Shown here: positions 8,379 through 15,606 of the stretch, piece by piece
Position numbering within the stretch: position 1 is the first letter of the stretch
How the letters are laid out: each line of letters opens with the position of its first letter
NCBI RefSeq assembly: GCF_001436505.1
Contig: NZ_AYYI01000016.1
Location: 1-32,160 of the forward strand
DNA: 32,160 nucleotides
From: Loigolactobacillus rennini DSM 20253
GTDB lineage: Bacteria; Bacillota; Bacilli; Lactobacillales; Lactobacillaceae
Direction of reading: 5' to 3'
The notes under the pieces: generated by a model
Database searches by the model: none
The model's input: the letters and a program-made list of their open reading frames with translations, nothing else
Told to the model about the DNA's origin: nothing
Translations under genes and position numbers: made by a program

Positions 8379-8738
8379 ATGGCAAATGATGAGCTGGCTG
8401 TCTTGAATCAAATTAAAGCGCGTTTGACAAAATTAGCAGCTGATATGCGTAAATTAGGGGGCAAAACCAATCAATTAAGCCAATTCATTACGCAAGAAAA
8501 GGCGATCCGTGAGGTGCGAGCGATTGTGCGTCAAAGCCAGCAGGTTAGCGCTGGCCAGCAGCCTTTAACGGCAAAAACCAAAGCTGCTTTAGAATACATC
8601 GAAACTGAGTTTGTGGATTTAGACGATACATTGGTTGATCTGCCTGACTCAGCCGATAAATTAAAGCAAGTGATGGCCCAAAATAAAGCATTGGCTGCAG
8701 TACGCAAGCGTTTAGATGAAGCAACGGCGGAAAAATAA
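8379..8738 (+). CDS. small helical protein of unknown function
   Basis: The 119-residue protein is not recognised. It is almost entirely predicted helix by composition (rich in Ala, Lys, Gln, Asp and Leu; no Cys or Trp), with no signal peptide or membrane segment. An acidic patch (EFVDLDDTLVDLPDSADK) lies in the second half. AGGAGG sits 8 nt before the ATG, and the gene follows the phosphatase by 23 nt, so co-transcription is likely. The helical nature suggests a coiled-coil or bundle; no function is assigned. Confidence 0.75.
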   Translation: MANDELAVLNQIKARLTKLAADMRKLGGKTNQLSQFITQEKAIREVRAIVRQSQQVSAGQQPLTAKTKAALEYIETEFVDLDDTLVDLPDSADKLKQVMAQNKALAAVRKRLDEATAEK

Positions 8739-8749
8739 CTGCAACCATT

Positions 8750-8792
8750 AAAAAACGGGGCGCTGACAAAGTCACTTTGCCATCGTCCCGTT
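8750..8792 (-). terminator. terminator of menBE (minus strand), possibly shared
   Basis: AACGGG (8754-8759) pairs with CCCGTT (8787-8792), with additional inner GC pairs. On the minus strand the stem is followed by a T6 run, so it terminates menE. The plus strand lacks a T run. Confidence 0.7.
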
Positions 8793-8812
8793 CTGTCGCT
8801 ATGATTTTAATT

Positions 8813-10240
8813 TTATTGGAGTGGGCGTCCGCTAGCTGGTGTTAAAGCCCGCCGCTTCACTTTTCCATTACCGGTGCGGGGAAAACTTTCCACTTGATAA
8901 AAGGCGTGGGGCACTTTGTAATGCGCTAAGTGTTGTCGTCCGTATTGTTGCAGCTCAGCGGCACTGATAGGCTGATTCAGCTGAAGGTAAGCAACTGGTA
9001 CGCTGCCCCAAGTTGGATCAGACTGGCCAGCGACAACGATTTGTTGCACTGCTGGGTGTTGCTGGTAAACCGTTTCAATTTCAGCAGGGAACATATTTTC
9101 ACCACCAGAATTGATCATGTCACCGCTACGGCCGGTGACAAATAAAAAGCCTTCAGCGTCTAAATAGCCAATATCACCGGTATCAAACCAACCGTGCTGG
9201 AAGTGTTGTTTGAAAGCAGCCATTTGGTTTAAATAACCTGCCGCCAATGTGGGCGTTTTAATTAAAATGTGGCCGTTAGTGGCATTTTCTGGTGTAATTT
9301 TTATTTGCACCGGAAATAGCGGCTGGCCAGCAGAGCCAATTTTCTGTTCTGCGCTAGCAAAATTTAAGGCGACAATTTGTGATGCGGTTTCCGTCATACC
9401 GTAAGACTGGATTACTGGGATTTGCCGTTGCTGGCAATGCGTTAAGGTTTCCCGATCAATGGCGCCGCCACCCAGTAACATGCAGCGAAAAGCAGCATTG
9501 TAATGCTTATCAGTTGGCAGCTGGGCTAATAATTTTTTCAGCATGTACGGCACTACTGAAATCGTGGTGATCGGTTGTGTGCACAGCAACTGGTTAATGG
9601 TTGTGGCATCAAAATGGTCAACCAGCACCACTGTCATGCCATAAATTAGGCTACGCATCATAATTGATAAGCCGCTGATGTGAAACAACGGGACACAACA
9701 CAGCCAACTGTCTGTTTCCGTCAAGCCTAAATTGAGTACTGACCCCATTGCGGAAAAAAAGTGGTTGCGATAAGTCTGCAAAACACCTTTAGCGCGGCCG
9801 GATGTTCCCGACGTGTACATGATGCTGGCGATACCATTAGGCGGAAATTCTGCCACCGGTGTGCTGGCTACCGGCGTTTGCTGACTAAGCTGGCTAAAAC
9901 TGATCACCCGCGCTGCTAAAGGTTGAGCTAGGCGGTCTGCTGCCAAACACAAATCCACCGCAGCGTCGTTAAGCTGCTGATTTAATTCGTTTGTTGCCAG
10001 ACGCCAGTTTAGCAATACTGGTTCCAGTCCCAGTTGTTGTACCGCTAAAATTGTCAAGTAGCCGGTCATGGTGTTGTCCGTTAAAATAGCCACCCGTTTA
10101 CGCGGCTGCAAACTGGCGATCCGCCCGGCTTGCTGCAGCACTTGTGCTTGTAATTGAAAAAAAGTGAGCTGCTTTGCGCCACTTTTTAGGGCACAGCGAT
10201 TCGGCGTTAAGCGTGCCCGTTTACTGAGCCAATTTTCCAT
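8813..10240 (-). CDS. menE: o-succinylbenzoate-CoA ligase
   Basis: The 475-residue acyl-adenylate-forming enzyme activates o-succinylbenzoate with ATP and CoA in menaquinone/DHNA synthesis. Visible ANL-family motifs are the P-loop YTSGTSGRAKGV (about 143-154), SYGMTETASQ, the hinge-region GWFDTGDIGYLD and TGRSGDMINSGGENMFPAEIE, and the A10 lysine region GNGKVKRR near the C-terminus. Length and motifs match MenE. It starts only 3 nt after the menB stop and lacks a good ribosome binding site, so translation is probably coupled to menB. A general acyl-CoA synthetase is the alternative, but the menB neighbour makes MenE the best call. Confidence 0.9.
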   Translation of the reverse strand: MENWLSKRARLTPNRCALKSGAKQLTFFQLQAQVLQQAGRIASLQPRKRVAILTDNTMTGYLTILAVQQLGLEPVLLNWRLATNELNQQLNDAAVDLCLAADRLAQPLAARVISFSQLSQQTPVASTPVAEFPPNGIASIMYTSGTSGRAKGVLQTYRNHFFSAMGSVLNLGLTETDSWLCCVPLFHISGLSIMMRSLIYGMTVVLVDHFDATTINQLLCTQPITTISVVPYMLKKLLAQLPTDKHYNAAFRCMLLGGGAIDRETLTHCQQRQIPVIQSYGMTETASQIVALNFASAEQKIGSAGQPLFPVQIKITPENATNGHILIKTPTLAAGYLNQMAAFKQHFQHGWFDTGDIGYLDAEGFLFVTGRSGDMINSGGENMFPAEIETVYQQHPAVQQIVVAGQSDPTWGSVPVAYLQLNQPISAAELQQYGRQHLAHYKVPHAFYQVESFPRTGNGKVKRRALTPASGRPLQ

Positions 10241-10243
10241 GGT

Positions 10244-11065
10244 TTAAGGGAAGGTCGGGTACTGCCCAAAATTAGGCTTACGTTTTTCGTTAAAGGCATC
10301 CCGACCCTCCTTACCTTCATCTGTGGTGTAAAATAGCATGGTGGCATCGCCGCCGAATTGCTGCATGCCGGCTAAACCGTCAGTGTCTGCGTTCATCGCA
10401 GCTTTAATGAAACGGAGTGCTGTCGGTGATTTTTCAAGAATTTCGTTACACCAATCTAAGGTGACAGATTCAACTTCTGCTAGTGGTGCAACTTTATTGA
10501 TCCAGTTCATCTGTAACGCTTCATCAGCGCTGTAAAAATGGTTGAGGAACCAAACTTCTTTGGCGCGTTTGTGGCCGATCACCCGCGCCAAGTAGCCAGA
10601 GCCATAACCGGCATCAAAACTACCGACTTTTGGGCCAGTTTGGCCAAATTGTGCGTTGTCTGCGGCAATCGTTAAATCACAAACCAACTGTAAAATGTTG
10701 CCACCACCAACGGACCAGCCTTTAACCATCGCAATGACTGGCTTAGGAATGATTCGAATTAAATGTTGCAGATCTAACACGTTTAAGCGTGCAATTTTAT
10801 CTGGACCCACGTAACCGCCGTTGCCACGGACACCTTGATCGCCACCGGAACAAAAGGCTTTGTCACCCGCGCCGGTTAGGATGATGACGCCGATGCTGGC
10901 GTCGTCGCGGCAAATCGTGAAAGCATCAATCATTTCTTGCACGGTAACGGGGGTAAAGGCATTCATTTTTTTAGGGCGGTTCATGGTAATTTTAGCGATT
11001 TTACCTGCCCGTTCGAAGATAATTTCGGAATAAGTTTTGACATTTTGCCAAGTTACACTGGTCAT
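10244..11065 (-). CDS. menB: 1,4-dihydroxy-2-naphthoyl-CoA synthase
   Basis: The 273-residue crotonase-family protein converts o-succinylbenzoyl-CoA to DHNA-CoA. MenB hallmarks are [12 protein letters not shown] (oxyanion hole), [41 protein letters not shown] with the catalytic-loop Asp, and the C-terminal [16 protein letters not shown] tail. Length is typical. ATG 11065 is chosen because GAAAGAAG lies 8 nt upstream; the frame would also allow GTG 11071. It heads the menB-menE pair. Its start lies only 33 bp from that of the divergent thioesterase gene, so any promoter must lie largely inside that gene. Confidence 0.95.
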   Translation of the reverse strand: MTSVTWQNVKTYSEIIFERAGKIAKITMNRPKKMNAFTPVTVQEMIDAFTICRDDASIGVIILTGAGDKAFCSGGDQGVRGNGGYVGPDKIARLNVLDLQHLIRIIPKPVIAMVKGWSVGGGNILQLVCDLTIAADNAQFGQTGPKVGSFDAGYGSGYLARVIGHKRAKEVWFLNHFYSADEALQMNWINKVAPLAEVESVTLDWCNEILEKSPTALRFIKAAMNADTDGLAGMQQFGGDATMLFYTTDEGKEGRDAFNEKRKPNFGQYPTFP

Positions 11066-11098
11066 AACCACAACTTCTTTCTATATAGGAGCATTAAA

Positions 11099-11476
11099 AT
11101 GAATTTATTACAATTATTGGGTGTGAAAACACTGACTGTAACGCCAGATTTTGCGCAAGTTGAATTGGCTATCACTGCGGCCATTAAACAGCCTTATGGT
11201 ATTGTGCACGGCGGCATCAATGCAGTTTTAGCAGAAACAGCAGCTAGCTTGGGTGCCAATGCCGCTTTAGATACAACGCGCCAAATTGCCGTTGGTGTCA
11301 ATGTGGAAACCCACCACCTCTCTACTGTAGCACAAGGAATCTTGCACGCCAATGCCAAGCCACTGCACAAAGGTAACCGCCTTCAGGTTTGGCAGGTTAA
11401 AATCTATGAACAGCACAGCCAACGTTTAACCAGTAGCAGTACTGTGACACTGCTGGTAACTAACCGTCAAGCTTAA
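11099..11476 (+). CDS. menI: hotdog-fold thioesterase, likely DHNA-CoA hydrolase
   Basis: The 125-residue protein is a PaaI/YdiI-type hotdog thioesterase. The segment PYGIVHGGINAVLAETAASLGAN contains the HGG motif and the following catalytic acidic residue on the long helix. In menaquinone pathways this family hydrolyses DHNA-CoA to DHNA. Placement directly divergent from menB supports that role; a general acyl-CoA thioesterase remains possible. AGGAG at 11088-11092 precedes ATG 11099; an in-frame extension far upstream is a shadow of menB. A TTGACA at 11037-11042, inside menB, may be the -35, but the -10 is poor. Its stop abuts the stop of the convergent dehydrogenase with no gap. Confidence 0.82.
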   Translation: MNLLQLLGVKTLTVTPDFAQVELAITAAIKQPYGIVHGGINAVLAETAASLGANAALDTTRQIAVGVNVETHHLSTVAQGILHANAKPLHKGNRLQVWQVKIYEQHSQRLTSSSTVTLLVTNRQA

Positions 11477-12469
11477 TCAGCTTAAAAATCCCGGTTGTTG
11501 GTAAGCTGGATTGGGATAACGGTAAAAACCTTCACCGGAACTGGCACCGAGCTTACCTTGATCCAAGTAGTTGGCTTTTAAAAGTTTAGCCAATTGCGTA
11601 TATTTTTCCGCACCAGTTGTCGCGGCAAAATTTTTGATGATGTTGTAAACCGTCACAATACCGATCACATCCATCATCCCAAATGGACCCTGTGCTGCAC
11701 CGGTGGCTAGCATCCAAGTTTTATCAATGGTTTCAATGTCGCCGACGCCGTTGAGGTAAAGCAATTGTGCCGCGTCCAAAAAGGGAACTAAAATGGAATT
11801 TAAAATGTAGCCTGGCTGTTCTTTTTTGACTGGAATTGGAATCATGCCGATGCTGCTTGCAAAAGCGACCACTTCTTGGAAAATTTTAGGATCGGTGTCA
11901 GCGTGGCCCATAATTTCCGCCGTGTTGTTTTTCCAGATTTCATTGGCAAAGTGCAACGCCAAGAAGCGTTTAGGCCGGCCAGTAGCCGCGGCAAATTGGC
12001 TAGGAACCAAAGTTGATGAATTGGTGGCAAAAATAGTTTTGGCTGGGGCTAACGGCGCTAACTGCTGGTAAAAAGCTTGTTTAATGGTTATTTTTTCCGG
12101 AATGGCTTCAATGACTAAATCCGCCTCCGCTGCGGCTTGTTCCAAGCTTGCTGTATAGTGGAGGCGTTCAGGGGCAGTCTCGATAGCATGTGCAGATTGT
12201 TGAATGACGGTTTCAATGTTTTGGTTTAATGCAGGTAGTAGGTTGGCGTTATAAGTTAAATGTGCACTGGACTGACCAAATTGTTTTTTGGTTTTGGTCA
12301 GCTCCTTTTTATAAATGGTTTTTAAATTTGCTAATTTCGCTTTCGCTTGCGTTAAAATAGCAGCATCAATGTCATAAACGGTGACGTTAAAACCTTTAAA
12401 CGCGATTTGAAACGCAATTTGTGAACCTAACACGCCGGTACCAGCAACGGTTACATTTTTAATGGTCAT
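11477..12469 (-). CDS. 3-hydroxyacyl-CoA dehydrogenase (NAD-binding)
   Basis: The 330-residue protein has an N-terminal Rossmann domain (VAGTGVLGSQIAFQIAFKG, then VYDID for the ribose-binding acidic residue) and a C-terminal 3HCDH domain. DLVIEAIPEK, FATNSSTL and ALHFANEIWKNN contain the conserved Glu, Ser, and the catalytic His followed by Asn. It oxidises or reduces a 3-hydroxyacyl-CoA in the cytoplasm. Lactobacilli usually lack beta-oxidation, so the physiological substrate is unclear. AGGAGG lies 7 nt before the ATG. It converges on menI with adjoining stop codons and no terminator between them, so the transcripts may overlap. Confidence 0.88.
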   Translation of the reverse strand: MTIKNVTVAGTGVLGSQIAFQIAFKGFNVTVYDIDAAILTQAKAKLANLKTIYKKELTKTKKQFGQSSAHLTYNANLLPALNQNIETVIQQSAHAIETAPERLHYTASLEQAAAEADLVIEAIPEKITIKQAFYQQLAPLAPAKTIFATNSSTLVPSQFAAATGRPKRFLALHFANEIWKNNTAEIMGHADTDPKIFQEVVAFASSIGMIPIPVKKEQPGYILNSILVPFLDAAQLLYLNGVGDIETIDKTWMLATGAAQGPFGMMDVIGIVTVYNIIKNFAATTGAEKYTQLAKLLKANYLDQGKLGASSGEGFYRYPNPAYQQPGFLS

Positions 12470-12630
12470 TTTGCACCCTCCTACATGTGGGCGTCATTAA
12501 TGAATAACGGGCTAAAAGGTTATGAATGACGGATGAGTTGATCCTGTGCAAGGCTTATTTTAACAATTGTTCCTGACGCGCTGGTTTTGGTCAGCGCGAT
12601 GTGCGGCTTAACAAATGACCAAAAGTAAAG
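12470..12630. other. gene-free leader of the dehydrogenase gene
   Basis: No open frame is convincing. The stretch holds a GC-rich hairpin (CGCGCTG 12577-12583 with CAGCGCG 12592-12598, no T run), the palindrome AACAATTGTT just beside it, and on the minus strand TGT-TAAAAT as a possible extended -10 for the dehydrogenase gene. Confidence 0.4.
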
Positions 12631-13079
12631 TAAAAAAATAGGATTCAAGCCTCCTCAGTCTTGAATCCTACCGTTCGGTGGAAAGCGCCTGACCTAAACT
12701 AACTTGGTCGTACAAAGATTTTTGAATATTTAGACACCTTCAAATTAAATTTTACGCATACGGTCTTCTAGCTTACCTGTTATATAGTTATCATCATCTG
12801 TTTGGTCGTACATATCAATTGATATGATTCATCACCCGAAAAACTAGGCTTTAGCGAAGTACCAGAAGCGCTGGAACTGTGGTCATGTCTGCTATGCGAC
12901 ATACACCTCCAGTGAAAATTGTTGCGATTAAATGATTCGACGTTTCACAACGTGGATTAGATAGAAATTAACGATGCTGTGTTAGCAGCAAATGTTGCCA
13001 ACGACCGCCATCTCATGTCTTGGTGGTCTGCCGGAGACCGAGGAGCCTTATGGTTCTGATCAGGTCTTATCTCTTCCAC
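12631..13079 (-). ncRNA. unassigned structured RNA transcription unit (~450 nt)
   Basis: On the minus strand a strong promoter (13086-13114) is followed about 410 nt later by a near-ideal intrinsic terminator (12632-12670), with no substantial gene between. Visible local stems include GGTCT/AGACC (13025-13039), TGCTG/CAGCA, ACGUU-GUGA-AACGU with a GNRA tetraloop (12940-12953), AUGUC/GACAU, AGU-CCAG/CUGG-ACU, and the palindrome CATATCAATTGATATG (12811-12826). I compared it by eye with RNase P RNA, tmRNA, SRP RNA, 6S RNA, T-box, M-box, c-di-AMP, lysine and cobalamin elements and saw no match. Two short frames lie within it (40 and 22 codons). It could be a standalone RNA, a dual-function RNA or a long leader. 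Divergent from the DeoR-family gene. Confidence 0.55.
12632..12670 (-). terminator. intrinsic terminator of the unassigned RNA
   Basis: A perfect 11-bp stem TAGGATTCAAG (12639-12649) / CTTGAATCCTA (12660-12670) with a 10-nt loop is followed on the minus strand by seven T. Confidence 0.88.
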
Positions 13080-13085
13080 ACCCAT

Positions 13086-13114
13086 AATATAGCACCTTCT
13101 GGAAGCGATTGCAA
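13086..13114 (-). promoter_or_regulatory. promoter of the unassigned RNA
   Basis: On the minus strand TTGCAA, a spacer of exactly 17 nt and TATATT, preceded by TGC as an extended -10, form one of the best promoters in the window. The expected start is near 13079. Confidence 0.75.
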
Positions 13115-13140
13115 CTATTTAACGCAATTTATTTTTTAGC

Positions 13141-13170
13141 GGAAAAAACGTGCGTGCACGTGCTTTTTCC
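13141..13170. promoter_or_regulatory. inverted repeat upstream of the DeoR-family gene
   Basis: A 30-bp imperfect inverted repeat has perfect 7-bp outer arms GGAAAAA / TTTTTCC around a GC-rich core containing the palindrome CGTGCACG. It ends 2 nt before a TAGAAT -10 candidate (13173-13178) and covers the -35 region, which itself is poor. An operator for autoregulation is plausible; it is also 27 nt from the divergent RNA promoter. Confidence 0.45.
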
Positions 13171-13212
13171 AGTAGAATAAAGGTAGTCATGCAAACAATG
13201 GAAGTGAGAGCA

Positions 13213-13977
13213 ATGTTAAAAACCGAGCGCTGGGCGTTTATTTTAAAAACAGTCAATCGTAATGGGACGGTATCATTGCGCGATTTGGAACAGCAGTTAC
13301 ACGTCAGCCGAATGACGTTGCGGCGTGATGTTAATGAAATGGCAGAAAAAGGGCAGTTGATCCGGATTCGCGGTGGTGCCCAAAGTGTTCACCAGCAAGG
13401 ACATGAACTGGCGCGGCGGAGTAAAACGACGCTGAACTTACCGGCTAAACGGGCGATTGCCAAGGTGGCAGTTAATCGAATTCAGCCTAATGCGACGATC
13501 TATATTGGTCCGGGAACGACTTTAGAGCGGATGAGCGAATTTTTTGTCACCCGCAATGTGCGGATTGTGACCAGCAGCTTACCTGTTTTTAATGCATTTC
13601 GGCATCTAAAGGTCCGCGATTTGGTGATGGTCGGCGGTTTTTACCGGGAGATGTCGGATACCTTTATCGGCAGTATCGCCAATGAAATGATTCAAAAATT
13701 AAATTTTCAAGCTAGTTTTATCAGCCTTAATGGGTTAGCGGACGAACGCTTGATGACGGCGAATTCTGCAGAAGGCGAGCTGCAGCGTTTGGCGCTAGAA
13801 CACGCCCAACAACGGATTGTTTTGGCAGACGCGTCGAAATTTGAACGGAATGATTTTTACACGTTTTACGCGTTGGCGCGAATTGACGAGTTAATTACCG
13901 ATAGCAACCTTAGTCCGGAATTGCAAAAAAAATACCAGCAGCTAACCGCGTTAACGGTGGCACCGCCGCTAACTTAG
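13213..13977 (+). CDS. DeoR-family transcriptional regulator
   Basis: The 254-residue protein has an N-terminal HTH (KTERWAFILKTVNRNGTVSLRDLEQQLHVSRMTLRRDVNEMAEKG), the RIRGGA turn typical of the family, and a C-terminal DeoRC sugar-phosphate-sensing domain (about 75-235). IYIGPGTTLERM, VTSSLPVFNAF, VMVGGFYREMSDTFIG and IVLADASKFERN are the usual ligand-pocket segments. It should repress or activate a sugar-phosphate-linked operon, but no carbohydrate genes lie beside it, so the target is unknown. ATG 13213 is favoured by GGAAGTGAG just upstream and by the normal DeoR N-terminus; earlier in-frame ATGs at 13189 and 13198 exist. The inverted repeat and the divergent RNA promoter nearby are the obvious candidate targets. 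Confidence 0.9.
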   Translation: MLKTERWAFILKTVNRNGTVSLRDLEQQLHVSRMTLRRDVNEMAEKGQLIRIRGGAQSVHQQGHELARRSKTTLNLPAKRAIAKVAVNRIQPNATIYIGPGTTLERMSEFFVTRNVRIVTSSLPVFNAFRHLKVRDLVMVGGFYREMSDTFIGSIANEMIQKLNFQASFISLNGLADERLMTANSAEGELQRLALEHAQQRIVLADASKFERNDFYTFYALARIDELITDSNLSPELQKKYQQLTALTVAPPLT

Positions 13978-14004
13978 TGTCTGTCCTCACTTTCAATTAA
14001 AAAT

Positions 14005-14045
14005 AACCCCCAGTTTCTTCGTTAATCGAACAAGCTGGGGGTTTT
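14005..14045 (+). terminator. terminator after the DeoR-family gene
   Basis: AACCCCCAG pairs with CTGGGGGTT across a ~21-nt loop and is followed by TTTTG. A-rich sequence on the other side could allow weak function on the minus strand too. Confidence 0.8.
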
Positions 14046-14149
14046 GTTATTGTTTTATTATGATGGTTCAATTTATTTCAAAATGACACCGCCACGTTTT
14101 GGTGGCAAATCCAAATAGGTAAACAAAAAACACTAGACTATTGGGCCTG

Positions 14150-14599
14150 CTATTTGTTTAATTTTTTCTGACATTTAGGGCATAAACCGTAAACTTCCAT
14201 GTGATTGCCGGAAATTTGGTAACCGGTGAGTTCGGCGGTTTTAGCTTCCAATTGACGTTCGACTTTGCTGAAATCGGGGTACGTCACGTCGGTGATCCGC
14301 CCGCAATTTGTGCAAATAGCGTGGTAGTGCGGTTTGCCAAAATAATCGTAGTGCGTGCTGCCGTCGCCATTTTGCAGTTCGACAACAATTCCCAGATTGA
14401 CAAAAGTATTCAACGTATTATAAATCGTTGCTGCACCTAGATTGGGCAGCTGTTTGCTCAGCGCCACCCGAATCATCTCAACTGATGGATGGTTATGGTG
14501 ACTAGCCAGGTACGATAGAATAATGTGGCGTTGCGGGGTTACCCGCAGGCCGTGATCCTTTAATACCTGCAGCGTTTGATCCGTAACATCAGTAGCCAC
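14150..14599 (-). CDS. perR: PerR-type peroxide-sensing Fur-family repressor
   Basis: The 149-residue protein aligns with B. subtilis PerR so closely that the regulatory metal ligands fall at the same numbers: His37, Asp85, His91, His93 and Asp104. The structural zinc site is supplied by C96xxC99 and C140xxC143. Asp (not Glu) at position 104 is the feature that separates PerR from Fur. It senses H2O2 through metal-catalysed His oxidation and represses peroxide and metal genes. The GTG start has AGGAAGG about 10 nt upstream. A PerR-like box overlaps its own -35 element, which suggests autoregulation. Two VIT-type metal transporters are transcribed divergently. Confidence 0.93.
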   Translation of the reverse strand: MATDVTDQTLQVLKDHGLRVTPQRHIILSYLASHHNHPSVEMIRVALSKQLPNLGAATIYNTLNTFVNLGIVVELQNGDGSTHYDYFGKPHYHAICTNCGRITDVTYPDFSKVERQLEAKTAELTGYQISGNHMEVYGLCPKCQKKLNK

Positions 14600-14675
14600 A
14601 AGCGGTCATCCTTCCTATAAAAATGTGAATTCTCGTTAAAAGCGCCACTTCTAACAAGTCTACTTTACTATCTCT

Positions 14676-14704
14676 ATTAAACCACTTTTTTAGAATGATT
14701 CCAA
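14676..14704 (-). promoter_or_regulatory. perR promoter with overlapping PerR box
   Basis: On the minus strand TTGGAA, a 17-nt spacer and TTTAAT form the promoter. The sequence TTAGAATGATTCCAA (14690-14704, plus strand) is a 7-1-7 imperfect inverted repeat close to PerR boxes such as TTATAATNATTATAA and the streptococcal form TTAGAATNATTCTAA. It covers the -35 element. Confidence 0.65.
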
Positions 14705-14782
14705 GCTAAAATACTATCCGAATTGAAAAAACTTTTCAATTAGCGGCTTTATGGGATTCATAAAATAAAAAGGCAAAACGCC

Positions 14783-14811
14783 TTTACTTTTAAAAGAATT
14801 AAAACTATAAT
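14783..14811 (+). promoter_or_regulatory. promoter of the VIT transporter pair
   Basis: TTTACT, a 17-nt spacer and a consensus TATAAT. A short hairpin, AAAGGC/GCCTTT (14770-14785), abuts the -35. Confidence 0.6.
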
Positions 14812-14826
14812 TTATTTAGTAATAGA

Positions 14827-14841
14827 TAAGAATAGTTCTAA
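14827..14841 (+). promoter_or_regulatory. second PerR-box-like operator
   Basis: TAAGAATAGTTCTAA differs from the TTAGAATNATTCTAA form at two positions. It lies 15 nt downstream of the -10, where a bound repressor would block early transcription of the VIT genes. Confidence 0.5.
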
Positions 14842-14874
14842 ATTAAAAAAGTAATGGAAAGGCAGGCCTGATCA

Positions 14875-15561
14875 ATGCAACGCGCAAAAAAGAAGCGGTC
14901 ACTCGCAGAAAAAATTAACGTGATGCGTGCCAGCGTCATGGGTGCCAATGATGGCATTTTATCCGTTGCTGGCATCGTCATCGGGGTTGCCGGGGCATCC
15001 AGCAGCAACGGCGCCATTTTTTTGGCCGGGATTGCAGGAATGCTGGCCGGAACAATTTCGATGGCCATGGGTGAATATGTTTCCGTCAATACCCAGCGGG
15101 ATTCAGAGCGGCGTGCAATTGAAAAAGAATCCGCCGCGCTGGATGATCATTATCAGCAAGAATTTGATTTCATTCAACAAAAGTACATGCAAACAGGAAT
15201 TTCAGCCGATTTAGCCAAACAAGCAACTCACGAAATGTTGCAAAAAGATGGGCTGTACACGGCGGTACGGGAACGTTACGGCTTCAATCCAAAAGAAAAG
15301 ACTAGCGCATACGCGGCAGCGTTGGCGTCGATGATTTCGTTTCCCACCGGCTCGATTTTACCGTTAGTGTCAATCACCTTTTTCCCTGAAGCAGTGAAGG
15401 TGCCCGCAACGGTAGCGGCCGTAGTGGTTGCGCTAAGCATCACTGGCTACACAGCGGCAGCTTTAGGCAATGCTAAACGGGGAAAAGCCGTTTTGCGCAA
15501 CGTTGTGGCAGGATTGTTAACCATGTTTGTTACCTACGCAATCGGCAGTTTGTTCGCCTGA
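14875..15561 (+). CDS. VIT1/CCC1-family metal transporter (first copy)
   Basis: The 228-residue membrane protein belongs to the VIT1/CCC1 family of Fe2+/Mn2+ transporters. The first-helix motif MGANDGILSVAGIVIGVAGA and the second-helix motif AGTISMAMGEYVSVNTQRD, with metal-site Met, Glu and neighbouring residues, are intact. A cytoplasmic helical metal-binding region (about 75-145, Glu/Gln/Asp rich) and three further helices follow. It probably exports or sequesters ferrous iron or manganese. It starts the two-gene unit; GGAAAGG lies 12 nt before the ATG. The divergent perR and the PerR-box-like site suggest peroxide- or metal-linked control. The metal cannot be decided from sequence. Confidence 0.88.
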   Translation: MQRAKKKRSLAEKINVMRASVMGANDGILSVAGIVIGVAGASSSNGAIFLAGIAGMLAGTISMAMGEYVSVNTQRDSERRAIEKESAALDDHYQQEFDFIQQKYMQTGISADLAKQATHEMLQKDGLYTAVRERYGFNPKEKTSAYAAALASMISFPTGSILPLVSITFFPEAVKVPATVAAVVVALSITGYTAAALGNAKRGKAVLRNVVAGLLTMFVTYAIGSLFA

Positions 15562-15606
15562 TAACGCCATTTTAGATGTTTAAGATGAGAAGGAGGGGTC
15601 ATTTTG

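Noticed and set aside
10937-11098. N-terminal extension of the hotdog thioesterase
   Set aside because: The extension is antisense to menB, and AGGAG lies directly before ATG 11099, giving the normal family length.
12631-13079. RNase P RNA, tmRNA or an M-box/other riboswitch
   Set aside because: The universally conserved GAGGAAAGUCC of RNase P RNA and the CCA-ended tRNA-like 3' end of tmRNA are absent. AGGCUCC and GCUAAAGC recall the M-box but are not in the right order or spacing, and no Mg transporter gene follows.
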